64,000 bases of DNA from Actinostola sp. cb2023 (taxonomy: Eukaryota; Cnidaria; Anthozoa; Actiniaria; Actinostolidae). Position 1 is the stretch's first letter. Every line of letters starts with the position of its first letter. Location of the stretch: positions 2,376,001-2,440,000 of the forward strand of contig JAUJYZ010001058.1 in the NCBI GenBank assembly GCA_033675265.1, read 5' to 3'. Positions 33,640 through 46,901 of this stretch are shown piece after piece. The notes under the pieces are model-generated. The model was not told where the DNA came from. It ran no database searches and was given only the letters and a program-made list of their open reading frames with translations. A program made the translations under genes and the position numbers.

Positions 33640-34640
33640 CCAAGGTGTTGGATTTCCAAGGTTTGGAAATTGAATTTCCAATGTATTTTCAATGTTCTTC
33701 CCATTTTCAATGTTCTTCCTGAATGGATTTTCAATGTTCTTCCCATTTTCAATGTTCTTCCTGAATGGATTTTCAATGTTCTTCCCATTTTCAATGTTCT
33801 TCCAATGAATTTTCAATGTTCTTCCAATGAATTTTAAATGTTCTTCCAATGGATTTTCAATGTTCTTCCAATTAATGGATTTTCAATGTTCTTCCTTAAT
33901 GGATTTTCAATGTTCTTCCAATGAATTTTAAATGTTCTTCCAATGAATTTTCAATGTTTTTCCAATGGATTTTCAATGTTCTTCCTTAATGGATTTTCAA
34001 TGTTCTTCCAATGGATTTTCAATGTTCTTCCAATCGATGAATTTTCAATGTTCTTCCAATGGATTTTCAATGTTCTTCCAATTAATGGATTTTCAATGTT
34101 CTTCCAATGAATTTTAAATGTTCTTCCAATGAATTTTCAATGTTTTTCCAATGGATTTTCAATGTTCTTCCAATGAATTTTAAATGTTCTTCCAATGAAT
34201 TTTCAATGTTTTTCCAATGGATTTTCAATGTTCTTCCTTAATGGATTTTCAATGTTCTTCCAATGAATTTTCAATTAATGTTCTTCCAATGAATTTTCAA
34301 TGTTCTTCCAATGAATTTTCAATGTTCTTCCAATGGATTTTCCGGCAATGTTTTTCCAATGGATTTTCAATGTTTTTCCAATGGATTTTCAATATTCTTC
34401 CTGAATGAATTTTCAATGTTCATCCAATGGATTTTCAATGTTTTTCCAATGGATTTTCAATATTCTTCCTGAATGGATTTTCAATGTTCTTCCAATGGAT
34501 TTTCAATGTTCTTCCTGAATGGATTTTCAATGTTCTTCCAATGAATTTTCAATGTTCTTGCAATGGATTTTCAATGTTCTTCCAATCGATGAATTTTCAA
34601 TGCTCTTGCAATGAATTTCAGATGAGTGTTTTTCCAAGTG
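33640..34640. repeat. Roughly 22-bp minisatellite next to the GPCR 3' end
   Basis: About 45 units of ATGGATTTTCAATGTTCTTCC with A/G, CTTCC/TTTCC and TCCTGA variants. It ends about 25 bp before the GPCR stop codon (minus strand, 34666), so the receptor's 3' UTR probably begins in or reads into the array. Confidence 0.96.
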
Positions 34641-34665
34641 AATTCCTGAGGTTTGAAGTTACGAG

Positions 34666-35817
34666 CTACAAATCAGCAGAGACACATTCGTTCCCGCCCG
34701 GGAGGAAATCACTCTCATCTTGCTTTGTAGATGGTGTAATTTTACAGTTAAAAGACATCATAGGCTGCCGTTTACTTTCTAGATCTGGAATTTCCTCCTT
34801 CTTTTCCGAGCTTTTTGAATTGTCAACGGGGTTAACTTTGTACTTCGAATCGCTGTCTATTGCGGAATTATTAAAGTAACTAGAGATTTCGCTTTTCAAT
34901 AGACAAGGAAGACATTGAGCGTACAAGTGTTTAAATCCTCTCCTGAAACTTGTGTTGCGAATACCGTAGACTATTGGGTTGCACATGCTGTTAAGGTACC
35001 CTAGTAGGAGCGAGCCAACTTGTACGTATCTCGGTATTGGGTTAGGATGATAAACATCGAAGAACATTGTGACAGCAAATGGAGCCCAACACGCAACAAA
35101 ACAAGCCACAACTATAAGCAACGTATTGGTGAGTTTCGTTTCTTCAGGCGACACCATTCTGGCTTCACGCCTAAGGAATGTCTTCTTCATTGTAATGTAT
35201 TTCGGTGTGTGGAGTTTTTTTTTTAGTTCCCTGGTGAATGAGAGGATCTTGTAGTAGGATATCAACATGATTATAAGTGGCCCACAGAAACAAATGATGA
35301 CCATGAAGTACATGTAATAGCTGTCTGAAGGCCAGTGGACGAAGCAGTAGGACTTTTCAGGGATGAACGAAATATTGCTCCAACCAATCAGAGGTGGTAC
35401 ACTGAGTGCAATGGAGAAACACCATGTACACACACCAAACAGTAATGCTCGACGCCGGTTAAATATGTTTTTATAGTACTTCCATCTCACGATGAAGAAG
35501 AATCTATTCAACGCAATCATTGCAAGGTTATTAACTGAAGCAACAAATGTCAACAAGGTTATGAACCCAAATGCTGTACACGCAATCTCTCCAAATGGCC
35601 ATTCTTGCTTGAGCATGCTCACGGCGGTCACGGGCCCGCTGACCAGGGACACCAACAGGTCAGCGGATGCAAGGCTGAGTACATAATAATTTGAAATCGT
35701 TCGTAAGTTGCGATTGGTAAAGACGACAATGAAGAGCGAACTATTTCCAAAAATCGATAAAACGCAGATGATTATCATTACAGTCGATTCAGCGATTGCT
35801 TCTGGACCATACCCCAT
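34666..35817 (-). CDS. Class A (rhodopsin-family) orphan G protein-coupled receptor, single exon
   Basis: An intronless 383-residue seven-transmembrane receptor. TM1 has GN (Asn25), and TM2 has SLASADL (Asp53). Cys80 at the top of TM3 pairs with Cys158 in extracellular loop 2. The TM3 end is NRF (104-106) instead of DRY. Trp132 marks TM4. TM6 has CWAPF (243-247) and TM7 has NPIVY (280-284). The N-terminus is very short, about 12 residues, so the ligand probably binds within the bundle. There is no Lys at the opsin position in TM7, so it is not a photopsin. CLPCLLKS after TM7 is a likely palmitoylation site. The NRF motif is reminiscent of the NRY of melatonin-like receptors, but the NPIVY is not. 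The ligand is unknown. The region past the stop is a minisatellite (33640-34640). Confidence 0.9.
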   Translation of the reverse strand: MGYGPEAIAESTVMIIICVLSIFGNSSLFIVVFTNRNLRTISNYYVLSLASADLLVSLVSGPVTAVSMLKQEWPFGEIACTAFGFITLLTFVASVNNLAMIALNRFFFIVRWKYYKNIFNRRRALLFGVCTWCFSIALSVPPLIGWSNISFIPEKSYCFVHWPSDSYYMYFMVIICFCGPLIIMLISYYKILSFTRELKKKLHTPKYITMKKTFLRREARMVSPEETKLTNTLLIVVACFVACWAPFAVTMFFDVYHPNPIPRYVQVGSLLLGYLNSMCNPIVYGIRNTSFRRGFKHLYAQCLPCLLKSEISSYFNNSAIDSDSKYKVNPVDNSKSSEKKEEIPDLESKRQPMMSFNCKITPSTKQDESDFLPGGNECVSADL

Positions 35818-38143
35818 CTTCTAGATCTATAGCCAAGGATTTGACGACGGTTCTGATTTCAGTTGTTGACCTTCGTGGAATAATAACCAATACTTTGTTG
35901 AAGGGAAAATTGAAATTGAACAAAATGGAGGTCCACAGGACTGACAGGAACAGATTAAGCGCACTTGCTTTATGTACAATTCCTTCCGTAGTCCGCTCAG
36001 TTTTCTAAAGTTCGACCAGCGATCAAAGTATTCAAATGGTGAGAATCAGTCTAATTGCAGCAAATCCCCTTGCGAAACAATGAAAAAACAAGAGTTGCGA
36101 AGCAACGAGAAGTTAAAAAGGACGTTTCGTACTCAGTCTGTAAACAACCATAAAGGAATAAAGTTTTGCTCTTCTGCCTTAACTTGTTCCTCCTCGTTTC
36201 GTTACCAAATCAAGTTCTCCTTAGGTTCTCTACTTTCAGTGTGTGTAAACAGTTCACCTGTCGCTTGCAGAACTGAATTCAGTCGGAAGCCTTTCAAACA
36301 ATCTTCACAGTTTGAATAACTCAAAGCAGCTCTGTCGTTCTACAGGCACTTTGACTTTTCGTCCTGGCGGTGATTCGAAGTTTTCATCGATTAATCATGC
36401 ATATATCCACTAAGTATTCAGTCGTTAGGGTAACTCTTTCAATCGTATATCGATCATCTAGAGCAGCATGTGTTCCCGACAACCGTCATTAAATCAGGTC
36501 TGGAGCAAAGAGTAAAGGCAATCTAGGTCGCTCCGCTTGACAGGTGAAATCCTTCAAACAGTCAAACAATCGGATAGAATTTAAAAGGAGAACGTCAACC
36601 TGTAATAGAATTGTTGATGATTAGCAAACGGATGCAGAACATATTCACAGCGGCAATCCAATGATATTCATCAACAGCCACTCTATCCACATAAAAAATA
36701 TAATTATAATATAATATAATTAGCATGAGGGAAGATAAAATAATAATTGTGAAGTTTTCTCAGTTTATGCAATCTTTTATATCCGGCAGTTGATTTTCTT
36801 TATCATTTTCATATTGAACTGATCCTCGTCACCTGGAAGATTGAAAATAGATTGAAAATATACATGTAATTTGTAGGGGCACATGCGCATAGTGGCGTTT
36901 TGATAGATAGATAAATAGTTTATTGAGATAAAATCTTGCAGGCATAAGGCTGAAATACAGTAATTTTATAGAATCGAATAACAATTTTCTTATTATTTGT
37001 TTATATATTTGTGTCTAACTGTCTACATTATCTCATTTTATCCACACAGTTCGATCCTGCGGCGAGTGAAATCCTATAATACAGCCCCGCCAGGCGTAAA
37101 TTAATGGCACTTTTCCGGTGCGAGCACTCTCAAGAACAACAAAAAAAGAGAACAAAAACATTTATAATAAGCGTAAGTCTCAAGATACTGTTCATTAGGA
37201 ACACAGACGATTAAGGTTCTGATTTGAAATCGAATTTTTAAAACCAATTTTCCGTCCGAACGAGCTGCGTTTTCATAGCGATGTTATATATATACCGTCC
37301 ACATTGCGAAACATTTTCTAAAAACCTGTTAATTTTTTAATCATTTTGGTGTAGCTGAGATGGAAAATAAGCAATAAAGGAATAAAGGAAGATTACTAAC
37401 AAATTGACGTTTTCAAAATGAGAACATAATACGGGTGATTCTAAGCCGGATTAATCAATGGAAATTATTCAACGGAAAGTAGTCTTGGCTAAATCGCATT
37501 ACCTTTTTTGAGGTAATGCAAACAAGCTAATGTCGGTGCAGCCAGATGATATATACGTACAGCAAGCTACAACCGGACTATATAATTATAACTGAGGATA
37601 AGCGGTTAAGTTTTAAGTTTAATTAATGTTCGTTTTACATCCTCACCATTTACTACTCACATAGAAGACGTTGAAAATTAGTGCTTCTTGCGTCTTAAGG
37701 AAATGCCACACAAGAGCTCGTTTTCACACGTTTTCAAGTTGAAACGTGCAGTGGTAATTTCTAAAGTTTCTGATTCAAAGAATAATTGTTAAATAAATGA
37801 AGGAAGTCGCTATTCTCAAGTGAGGTTCGTTCAGTATTATAATGATTGGGCAATATCTCTGAAAGTCGTATTTGTAAAGTCTCTGAATACATATCAGCAA
37901 CTGATTCATGCATCCAATAAAAGTGCTCGTTCAAGCGTATTCGCAAAAATGCATAACTCAGTTATCTCGCTCTAGCTATCGTTTGTTTACGAAGTTTTCG
38001 AAAATAACTAAGAACGCTCGATTTGGAATAAATATTATAACTCTACCTCTCGCCAGGAAACAGCCGCCAATTATGGCTTGAGTTGGCTTGAGTACTTTGA
38101 GTATGGATACTTATTGACGTGCCTATTTTCCCAATCGCGCTAC
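35818..38143. other. Non-coding stretch upstream of the GPCR
   Basis: The likely GPCR promoter and 5' UTR region is 35818-36400. No domain-bearing ORF and no clear structured repeat beyond AT-rich runs near 36700 was seen. Confidence 0.5.
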
Positions 38144-38456
38144 TATAAATACACCTATTTCAAAAGGTTGTCGAGGACATCCGTCCATTGGCAATAGGTT
38201 ATGGTCGTTCCAAGACCAAACTGCATTGTGGTAGCAGCTTAAATGACATGTATGCCAGAATAAATATTCCATAAAATTCGATTCAAAATTTGTCTTGGCG
38301 TGTTGAAATTGAAATAGGTACGATGTCATACAGCCTTTCATATCGATCGTTTTAGCCATTCAATCTGTTACCATAATGCAGTTCGGTCTTGGAACGACGT
38401 ATAACCTATAACCTATTGACTGATGTCCTCGACAACCTTTATTGAAATAGGTGTAT
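38144..38456. mobile_element. Foldback MITE with TATAAATACACCTATTTCAA end
   Basis: ACACCTATTTCAAAAGGTTG and CGAGGACATC at the left, and GATGTCCTCGACAACC and TTGAAATAGGTGTATAG at the right. Internal GGTCGTTCCAAGACC/GGTCTTGGAACGACG also pair. Confidence 0.75.
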
Positions 38457-38974
38457 AGAACTCTTGGGATGTTGAGCATATAGGTTATGTGGTTAGCCTT
38501 TGACTGGGCCCTTTTATTTAGTATAGAATAACATACAAAACTTTAAAAATAGTATTTCTAGCATATTAATGTTGGGTAAGTCGAAATGATTGTGCAGTGC
38601 AGCCCACCCACTACAAGATCTATTGGTCTATTCGTCAGTATGTCTTCAATACTAAATACACAATTTCAGCCTCTGTCTTTAATTCTTTACTAAACATGAT
38701 CACATGCATGTTCTAAACGTGCATATATATTTAACAATTAGACTACGAGTTCGACTTTTCTATGAGTCGTCAATATAAATAGTCAACGCGCGCAATCAGA
38801 TTGTAGCCTGATTCGTGATAGTATACTAGTTGTTTTCTACTAAATAATGATATATCCACTGACTTCAATTCTGAATGTGCAGTAGTCGATATAATTATAA
38901 ATTGCACTTGAATTTTCACTAAGCATTTGAAAATAACACTCAAAAAGATGAGAGCAACTTGAAATAGGAATTAA

Positions 38975-41900
38975 GAGGCTGTGCACGTAAGAACCGACCA
39001 GTCGCTTCCAGGGCGAAAAATAGTTTCGGCTGATTTTTACAGCATAGAAAAGGGTTACCGAACCTAGTTCAAAAATGCATTCCTTTAGGTACAGTTTTGT
39101 ATTTTCAAAGAAATATCGCCCGTCAAATATTGGTTGTCCGCTGAGGCCGAAAAACGACAATAAAATATGTCAATGACAAATCGGCTCAAAATCCTTTCTA
39201 GCGAAAGGAAATAGTCCAAAATGCTTGCCATTACTAAAAAGAGAGCTTTATCTTTCAAATCCGGGTTGTAGTTTTGTAAAATGTTCGTAAGTAATTTTTT
39301 TAATGGATTTTGGACTACAACACACTAAATATGCAAATTAGCAGGTCAGGTACAAAAAGCAATATTTCGTAAAAGTGGCACCAGATCCAAACTACTCATA
39401 CCCCTCATTCGAACACAATAGAGGTGCACTTACAGTTTGTACCAAAACATTTTGCGGACCAAGCTAAATGATGTTGCGAGAAGCTCGACAAAGTACCGTT
39501 CGTCATCAGGTAAAATCACTTCCGGTTCATCGGTTGGCGGCCGGTTTTCGGATTTGCAACTCTTCAAATATCGGACAATTAAACCTAATCGAAGAATAAG
39601 AGTCCTACAAGATATAAAAAGCAGAACGAAGCGGTCGAGAGGTAAAAAGTGTTTGATTTTCAATATTAACGTGACGAAATTTAGCGCTGAACTCGACATT
39701 TATTCTGTGACGTTTCACATCACAAGTGAACGAGGAAACTTAAAAAACCTCGAACAAATAATTAAACAACATCAACCACAACTTAAGCAGATGAAGTTAT
39801 TAACTGTAGAATCCCTGATCGATTTACTAAACCAGATCTAAACGAAATTAGCGGCTTGTATCACAATCACGTACCGTATCATGTACATTTCATGTAAATT
39901 ATCTTTGCCATCAGAAATATCAATTTGTTTGAGCGACCGCTGCTAAGACATTCAAGCCATACTACAAAATGTCAGATGTTTGTTCTTTATTCAAAACTAC
40001 TACTACGTCCTGTGGAGCATCTCGTGGACGTACCGAAATCCCCGAAGAGGGGGTCGGAGGGTCGGGGGTACTCCCCGATATAAGCTATACGGGTACGTAT
40101 GTGCCGCCCGATTGATAGGGTATAGATTTTCAAGCTTAGGTCTGGGATAGGGTATGTGTTTTTTTTACAGCGAACCAAGTATTTTTCATTCTTTTTGCAT
40201 TTTTACGATCATTTGAATTCTCTAATGTTTATAAATGATCGTAGCGGCAAAATAAAAATTCTTAGCTTCAAATTGTTTACAAACAATTTTAGTCTGTGAT
40301 AGGGTATTGATTTTCAAGCTTGGATCGTCTGGGATAGGGTATAGATTTTGAAGCTTAGGTCTGGGATAGGGTACGGAAAATTTCCGTATTTAGGTCTGGG
40401 ATAGGGTAAGGTTTTTGGGATCATGACGGCACATCCCTACCCTACCCCAAAAATGGCCGAGCACCATAAAACATAAAAGGGAAGCGCAGAGAGCAGTTAA
40501 AGGAAATGCACGCTAGGAAGAAAACCGCAAATACTTGAACTACTTGAAACACTGGAATGAAGAAGTTCCGCGCTTTTTATGTCTTTTTCCTGACAGTGTA
40601 CAGACTGTACAGTTTTGCTAAGGTTTCAAATAAACAGAAATTCGTCTTAGGAGAATAATCTGCAATAGGTGACTAATAAATAAAGATTAAAGCTGTCGGA
40701 GTATCATGGAGAGATATCCACATAGTTTGACACCCGTTTTTATACTCCCATCAGTCTTTGCGCTGGTAGATATTTTTACTACCCCACTACCTACCCCCGG
40801 GAGAGGACGTTTTGAAAAAAATCCCAAAAGAGCCAAGTTTGTCCCGCGGATTGACCGGGGAGGAGGAGATGGTTGCAGTAGGAATTGAACCATGTATATT
40901 AAACGCAGAGCTTGTTTTTTCCTCTGGAGTTTCTTTAGGAGTTTTTAGTTCATGACGATCAGCTCTTGAAAGCATCTCAGCTTTATGCTTTTTACGACAA
41001 TTAGAGCACATGGCTAGTAAGAAAATAATGTATATTTGAAATGAAATGAAAGTGTAAAGAAGATAGGAAAAAAGGTTGGTCGATTTTACGTAAGCCCAAG
41101 TAACAGGTGTATTTATTTTGCCATTGCCCATTAGGTCATTAATAACATCGCGCCCTTTGTCTTTTGATGTTGATATACCGTGGTAAGGATACTGGCACGA
41201 TCTCGAAGGCCTCTAATATTTACCAAGACTGTAACGAGGACAGCCATGCGTTTTTACTTCATCGAGTGAAATGTGATCGAGTCCGGCCCTTTGCAGTATG
41301 AGCGTGATCAGTCAATGGCATATCATGCTTCACGCAAGTGACCCTTAATGTTGTCACGACATTCGTACAAAAATAAAAACGCTCCACAGGACGTAGAAGT
41401 AGTTTTGAACAAAGAACAAACATCTGACATTTTGTAGTATGGCTTGGATGTCTTAGTAAAAGCAGCGGTCGCTCAAACAAATTGATATTTCTGATGGCAA
41501 AGATAATTTACATGAAATGTACATGATACGGTACGTGATTGTGATACAAGCTGCTAATTTCGTTTAGATCTGGTTTAGTAAATCGATCAGGGATTCTACA
41601 GTTAATAACTTCATCTGCTTAAGTTGTGGTTGATGTTGTTTAATTATTTGTTCGAGGTTTTTTAAGTTTCCTCGTTCACTTGTGATGTGAAACGTCACAG
41701 AATAAATGTCGAGTTCAGCGCTAAATTTCGTCACGTTAATATTGAAAATCAAACACTTTTTACCTCTCGACCGCTTCGTTCTGCTTTTTATATCTTGTAG
41801 GACTCTTATTCTTCGATTAGGTTTAATTGTCCGATATTTGAAGAGTTGCAAATCCGAAAACCGGCCGCCAACCGATGAACCGGAAGTGATTTTACCTGAT

Positions 41901-42432
41901 GACGAACGGTACTTTGTCGAGCTTCTCGCAACATCATTTAGCTTGGTCCGCAAAATGTTTTGGTACAAACTGTAAGTGCACCTCTATTGTGTTCGAATGA
42001 GGGGTATGAGTAGTTTGGATCTGGTGCCACTTTTACGAAATATTGCTTTTTTTGTACCTGACCTGCTAATTTGCATATTTAGTGTGTTGTAGTCCAAAAT
42101 CCATTAAAAAAATTACTTACGAACATTTTACAAAACTACAACCCGGATTTGAAAGATAAAGCTCTCTTTTTAGTAATGGCAAGCATTTTGGACTATTTCC
42201 TTTCGCTAGAAAGGATTTTGAGCCGATTTGTCATTGACATATTTTATTGTCGTTTTTCGGCCTCAGCGGACAACCAATATTTGACGGGCGATATTTCTTT
42301 GAAAATACAAAACTGTACCTAAAGGAATGCATTTTTGAACTAGGTTCGGTAACCCTTTTCTATGCTGTAAAAATCAGCCGAAACTATTTTTCGCCCTGGA
42401 AGCGACTGGTCGGTTCTTACGTGCACAGCCTC
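38975..42432. mobile_element. 3.46-kb element with ~1-kb terminal inverted repeats and TTAA duplication
   Basis: TTAA at 38971-38974 and 42433-42436 flanks GAGGCTGTGCAC...GTGCACAGCCTC. The terminal inverted repeats (38975-40018 and 41381-42432) are nearly identical with only a few small indels; both encode the same 134-residue ORF. The 1.36-kb spacer has no transposase. TTAA duplication plus very long TIRs suggests a Kolobok- or piggyBac-type non-autonomous element; Kolobok is favoured on the TIR length. I did not recognise its transposase. Confidence 0.85.
40020..40450. repeat. GTCTGGGATAGGGTA repeat cluster
   Basis: GGTCTGGGATAGGGTA or close variants occur about five times, joined by words such as ATAGATTTTCAAGCTT. 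Located in the spacer of the TTAA element. Confidence 0.7.
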
Positions 42433-42508
42433 TTAACAGAGACCGCGTCATCTGTTTTTGGAGTTGTTAATTGACTTCAAAATTAAACTTCTACTAATAA
42501 TTATACTA

Positions 42509-43543
<1,035 letters not shown>

Positions 43544-43663
43544 CACAAGCAATAATTTCTGATTTCTCATTTGTCGAGAATGATATCGATTCAATTCGTC
43601 CAAATTTGTACAGTACAATTTCACATAGAGATTTGTACTATCTGTAAAATTCCAGATGTTTGC

Positions 43664-45720
43664 CCACAGGCAGCCCAACCATTGTTTCTGAGGCTATTTA
43701 TAATTATTAAAAATATATATTTGCATGCGCGCGTCTTTTTTTTGATGGGTTTCCTGTGGTAGAGCGCGCGCGCGATACGTATTATATTGGGTTCCCTGTG
43801 CATAGAAATGTATAATGTTGGGATCCCTGTGTACGTCCTGCGGGACGCGCCCGCAGCAATGTGTATATTGAAACAAGGTGTGAAACTGATGGCGTATCAT
43901 GGACCGATGTGCGCCGCTCTTTTCTGGTGCACTTTTCCGTGAGCCGAAGAGCCGAATTCGTCGTGCGCTACAGGCCCGTGGGGGGTACCCAGGGTGAAGT
44001 CGCTGAAGTTTTGAAAAATAGCGGAGAGTTGATGAAACAAAACATGATTTTTTCGGTGTAAACGTTTGGATTCTATTCTTGATACATGGTAAGTTTAGAA
44101 GTTCACAATTCATGTCAACTTTAAGTAACTTTAGAAGAAATTCGACGGTTTTAAAGTAGTCCTTCTTCATTTTGAATGGTGGAGAATTGAATGTTGTGCT
44201 CGACACACGACAGTTTTGTTGAAAAGTAAGCTGAACTAAATATATTTTCTGAAGTATTTTCTTGAGGTTTTAGTAGTTTTTGTTCTAACTGTTCTCTATT
44301 AAAAGACAAAAAAGGACTTGCCTACACTATGGCAGAAGGGCTGCTTCAGTTATATTCAGTCATAAATTATGACCGAGCTATTTGACTTACAAGTGTACAA
44401 GTTGTCAGTGAAATACACTTCAATCAAGTTCAACAAAGAACCTAGTACTTTATCTGTTTAAACATTATGACTCTCTCATCTACGTTATTTTGTACTTCAG
44501 TTCTTACAGTACTTCTTAAAACACAAGCCGGAACGCCAACACAGCATAAACCATCTGAAGCAAAAATATAGACGAACTCAAATTCACTGACATCGAAGGA
44601 GCCATGAATGGCGATGGACTCGTGAAGCAGTTGAAGCTGCCGTGAACTAAAATATTTATAACAGTTGTTCATTATTGCCATTGAAATAGCACAACACATT
44701 TTAATAGCAAATATCATCTGAGAGAAACACAGAGTAATTTTAAATACGGTTCACGGAAGAACGTAACTAAGCTTATCACACTCCGATGTTTGTTACTTCA
44801 TTCACAACTTCGTCGATTGTGGTTACAGGCTTAGAATTTATTAATTTCGTATTTTTGAATACGAAATAATATCCATAGTATTACTGATCAATATAGTGAA
44901 TGATTTGTACAGAAGAACGGCAAAACAGTATGTAAAAAGCTAGTAAACTTATTTTAACTGATTGTTGAAATAAATACGTTTGTTTGTCATTTTGTTTACA
45001 AGTATTGATAGCAAAAATGTGTTATGCAGTACTAAATATTGAGCCTGACTATTCTGCATTTATAAAACACATTGCCTCAATTTTAAAGCATTTTAATCGA
45101 TAAAAATCAAAACACAATACAAATCGGCTTTATAAAAGTCAAAACAGAAAACAAATAAAGTATATTGCAGATGTTTTGACTGATGTTTAGTGAAAATATA
45201 AATATTAAAACTTGCAAAAATGAGAGCAATTCAGATTTGCCGAGCGCTGGCCGATGTCCTCTCGAAGGTAAAATCCGAATGTTTCAGGGAAAAGTGCACC
45301 AGAAAAGTGCGGCGCACATCAGGCCATGAGCGCAAAATGTCAACATTAAAGTTTATCAGCGTACGGTGAAGTTACACGACTGACACTTATGAAGTGTTTA
45401 GAGAATACAGTCAAGTTTAGTTATCCGAAGAAAAATTAAATTTTCACGGCATATTTAAAAAAAATAGGAGCAAAAACGTAATTGTCACGTGACCGAGTTT
45501 CATACCTTGTCTCAATATACACATGTACTGCGGGAAGCGCGGGATGCAAATAGGAAGCCCAACATATAAGTTACTCAACACAGGGAACCCATATAATACC
45601 TATCGCGCGCGCGCGCGCGTTCTAAACCACAGGAAACCCATCAAAAAAGACGCGCGCATGCAAATATATTTTATTAATAATTATAATTAGCCTCAGAAAC
45701 AATGGTTGGGCTGCCTGTGG
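43664..45720. mobile_element. 2.06-kb non-autonomous DNA transposon, 5-bp TTTGC duplication
   Basis: CCACAGGCAGCCCAACCATTG at the left and CAATGGTTGGGCTGCCTGTGG at the right, with TTTGC at 43659-43663 and 45721-45725. Long imperfect TIRs include CTGAGGCTA, GATGGGTTTCCTGTGGT, GCGCGCGCG, GGGTTCCCTGTG and AGTGCGGCGCACATC-type blocks up to about 44,000 and from about 45,270. The AT-rich core lacks a transposase. Confidence 0.82.
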
Positions 45721-45725
45721 TTTGC

Positions 45726-46891
45726 CGAGGTATTTTGCTTTCGCGTACTTGACCCAATTGAAAGGAGAAACAAACATGGCGGAAAAGTCTTTTTAAAGTA
45801 CATTGATATAATGGTTCATATATAAATTTAAGGAGACTCCGTTATAATTCTCGGCGCACTCGTCTATGACAAACTTTGGGTCATAACTTCCTCTGCTTTT
45901 ATGCAATTGCCATAAAACATTGGCAACTATTAGAGCTATCATTCATCTATAGCACAATATAATTCGATTGCACTGCAGAACATTTTTTTAAATAATATTA
46001 GAACCTAAGGACGTTCGCGGGCAATTGAAGTTATAATGTCAATTTTCTGAAACTTGGCATACAGATACTCTATCGTATTAGAGTTAAAAAACTGAAATAA
46101 AAAATGGGGATCATCGTCTTCGTTTTTGAGCTACACGCCGAGCAAAACTGATGATTTTGAAGAGAAAGACGCGCGAATTATGATAAGTAAAATGTCAAAT
46201 GAACACCTCAAAATTACATGAAAACGTTCTTCAAATTCTATTAAATTTTACCTGACATTGAATATATTTGTAGTTAACATAACTGATTAAATATAAATTC
46301 AATAACTGGTAATTCGAAGTATTTGTGAAGGTTTTAATATATCCGTGCGTTGCCGTCAAAATGTGCGTCGTTCGAATCCGTGGAGGGGTGTATTTTTTTG
46401 AAAATATTGATGTCAGTCTTTCCCATGTAATGTCATTTTTTTCATTTTAACATATTTTGTAGATCTTTATAGTACCTAGATTTTAGGCAGGAAAAAAAAT
46501 GGGGGTTACCGTGTTCGTTTTGGAGATATTTTGCCGTAAAACTCGGAAAATTGGCCGCCATTTTGAATACCGAGGGGAGACTGGGTACTAATGAGAGTTC
46601 GTTTCTTTAAAAATCGCTGCTTTTTGCGCTTTTCAAAACCAAAAATCCGTTGAGAATCGAAAACATGTTAAGAAAGCTATTTTAGATATGAAATAAGGAA
46701 AGCTATTTTAGATATGAAATAATAGATATAAATACATTGGATATCATATATCCAATGTTTTTGGCATCAAATTCAGTATGCAACAAAGTGCTCAATACGG
46801 TGGCGTAGAGCGAATATAAAGTAAAGTAATAATTAATTGGAGTCGACGTTGAGTAACAATTACATTTTATATCATATATATATATATATAT
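45726..46891. other. Unclassified non-coding sequence
   Basis: No domain-bearing ORF. Words such as AACCTAAGGACGTTCGCGG suggest an old dispersed repeat, but no termini were found. An (AT)n run at 46875-46891 abuts the next element. Confidence 0.45.
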
Positions 46892-46901
46892 AGCTAATTG
46901 C

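Noticed and set aside
46345..46390. Possible tRNA gene (GTTCGAATCC, a B-box-like word)
   Set aside because: No A box at the expected distance and no cloverleaf arms; a chance match.
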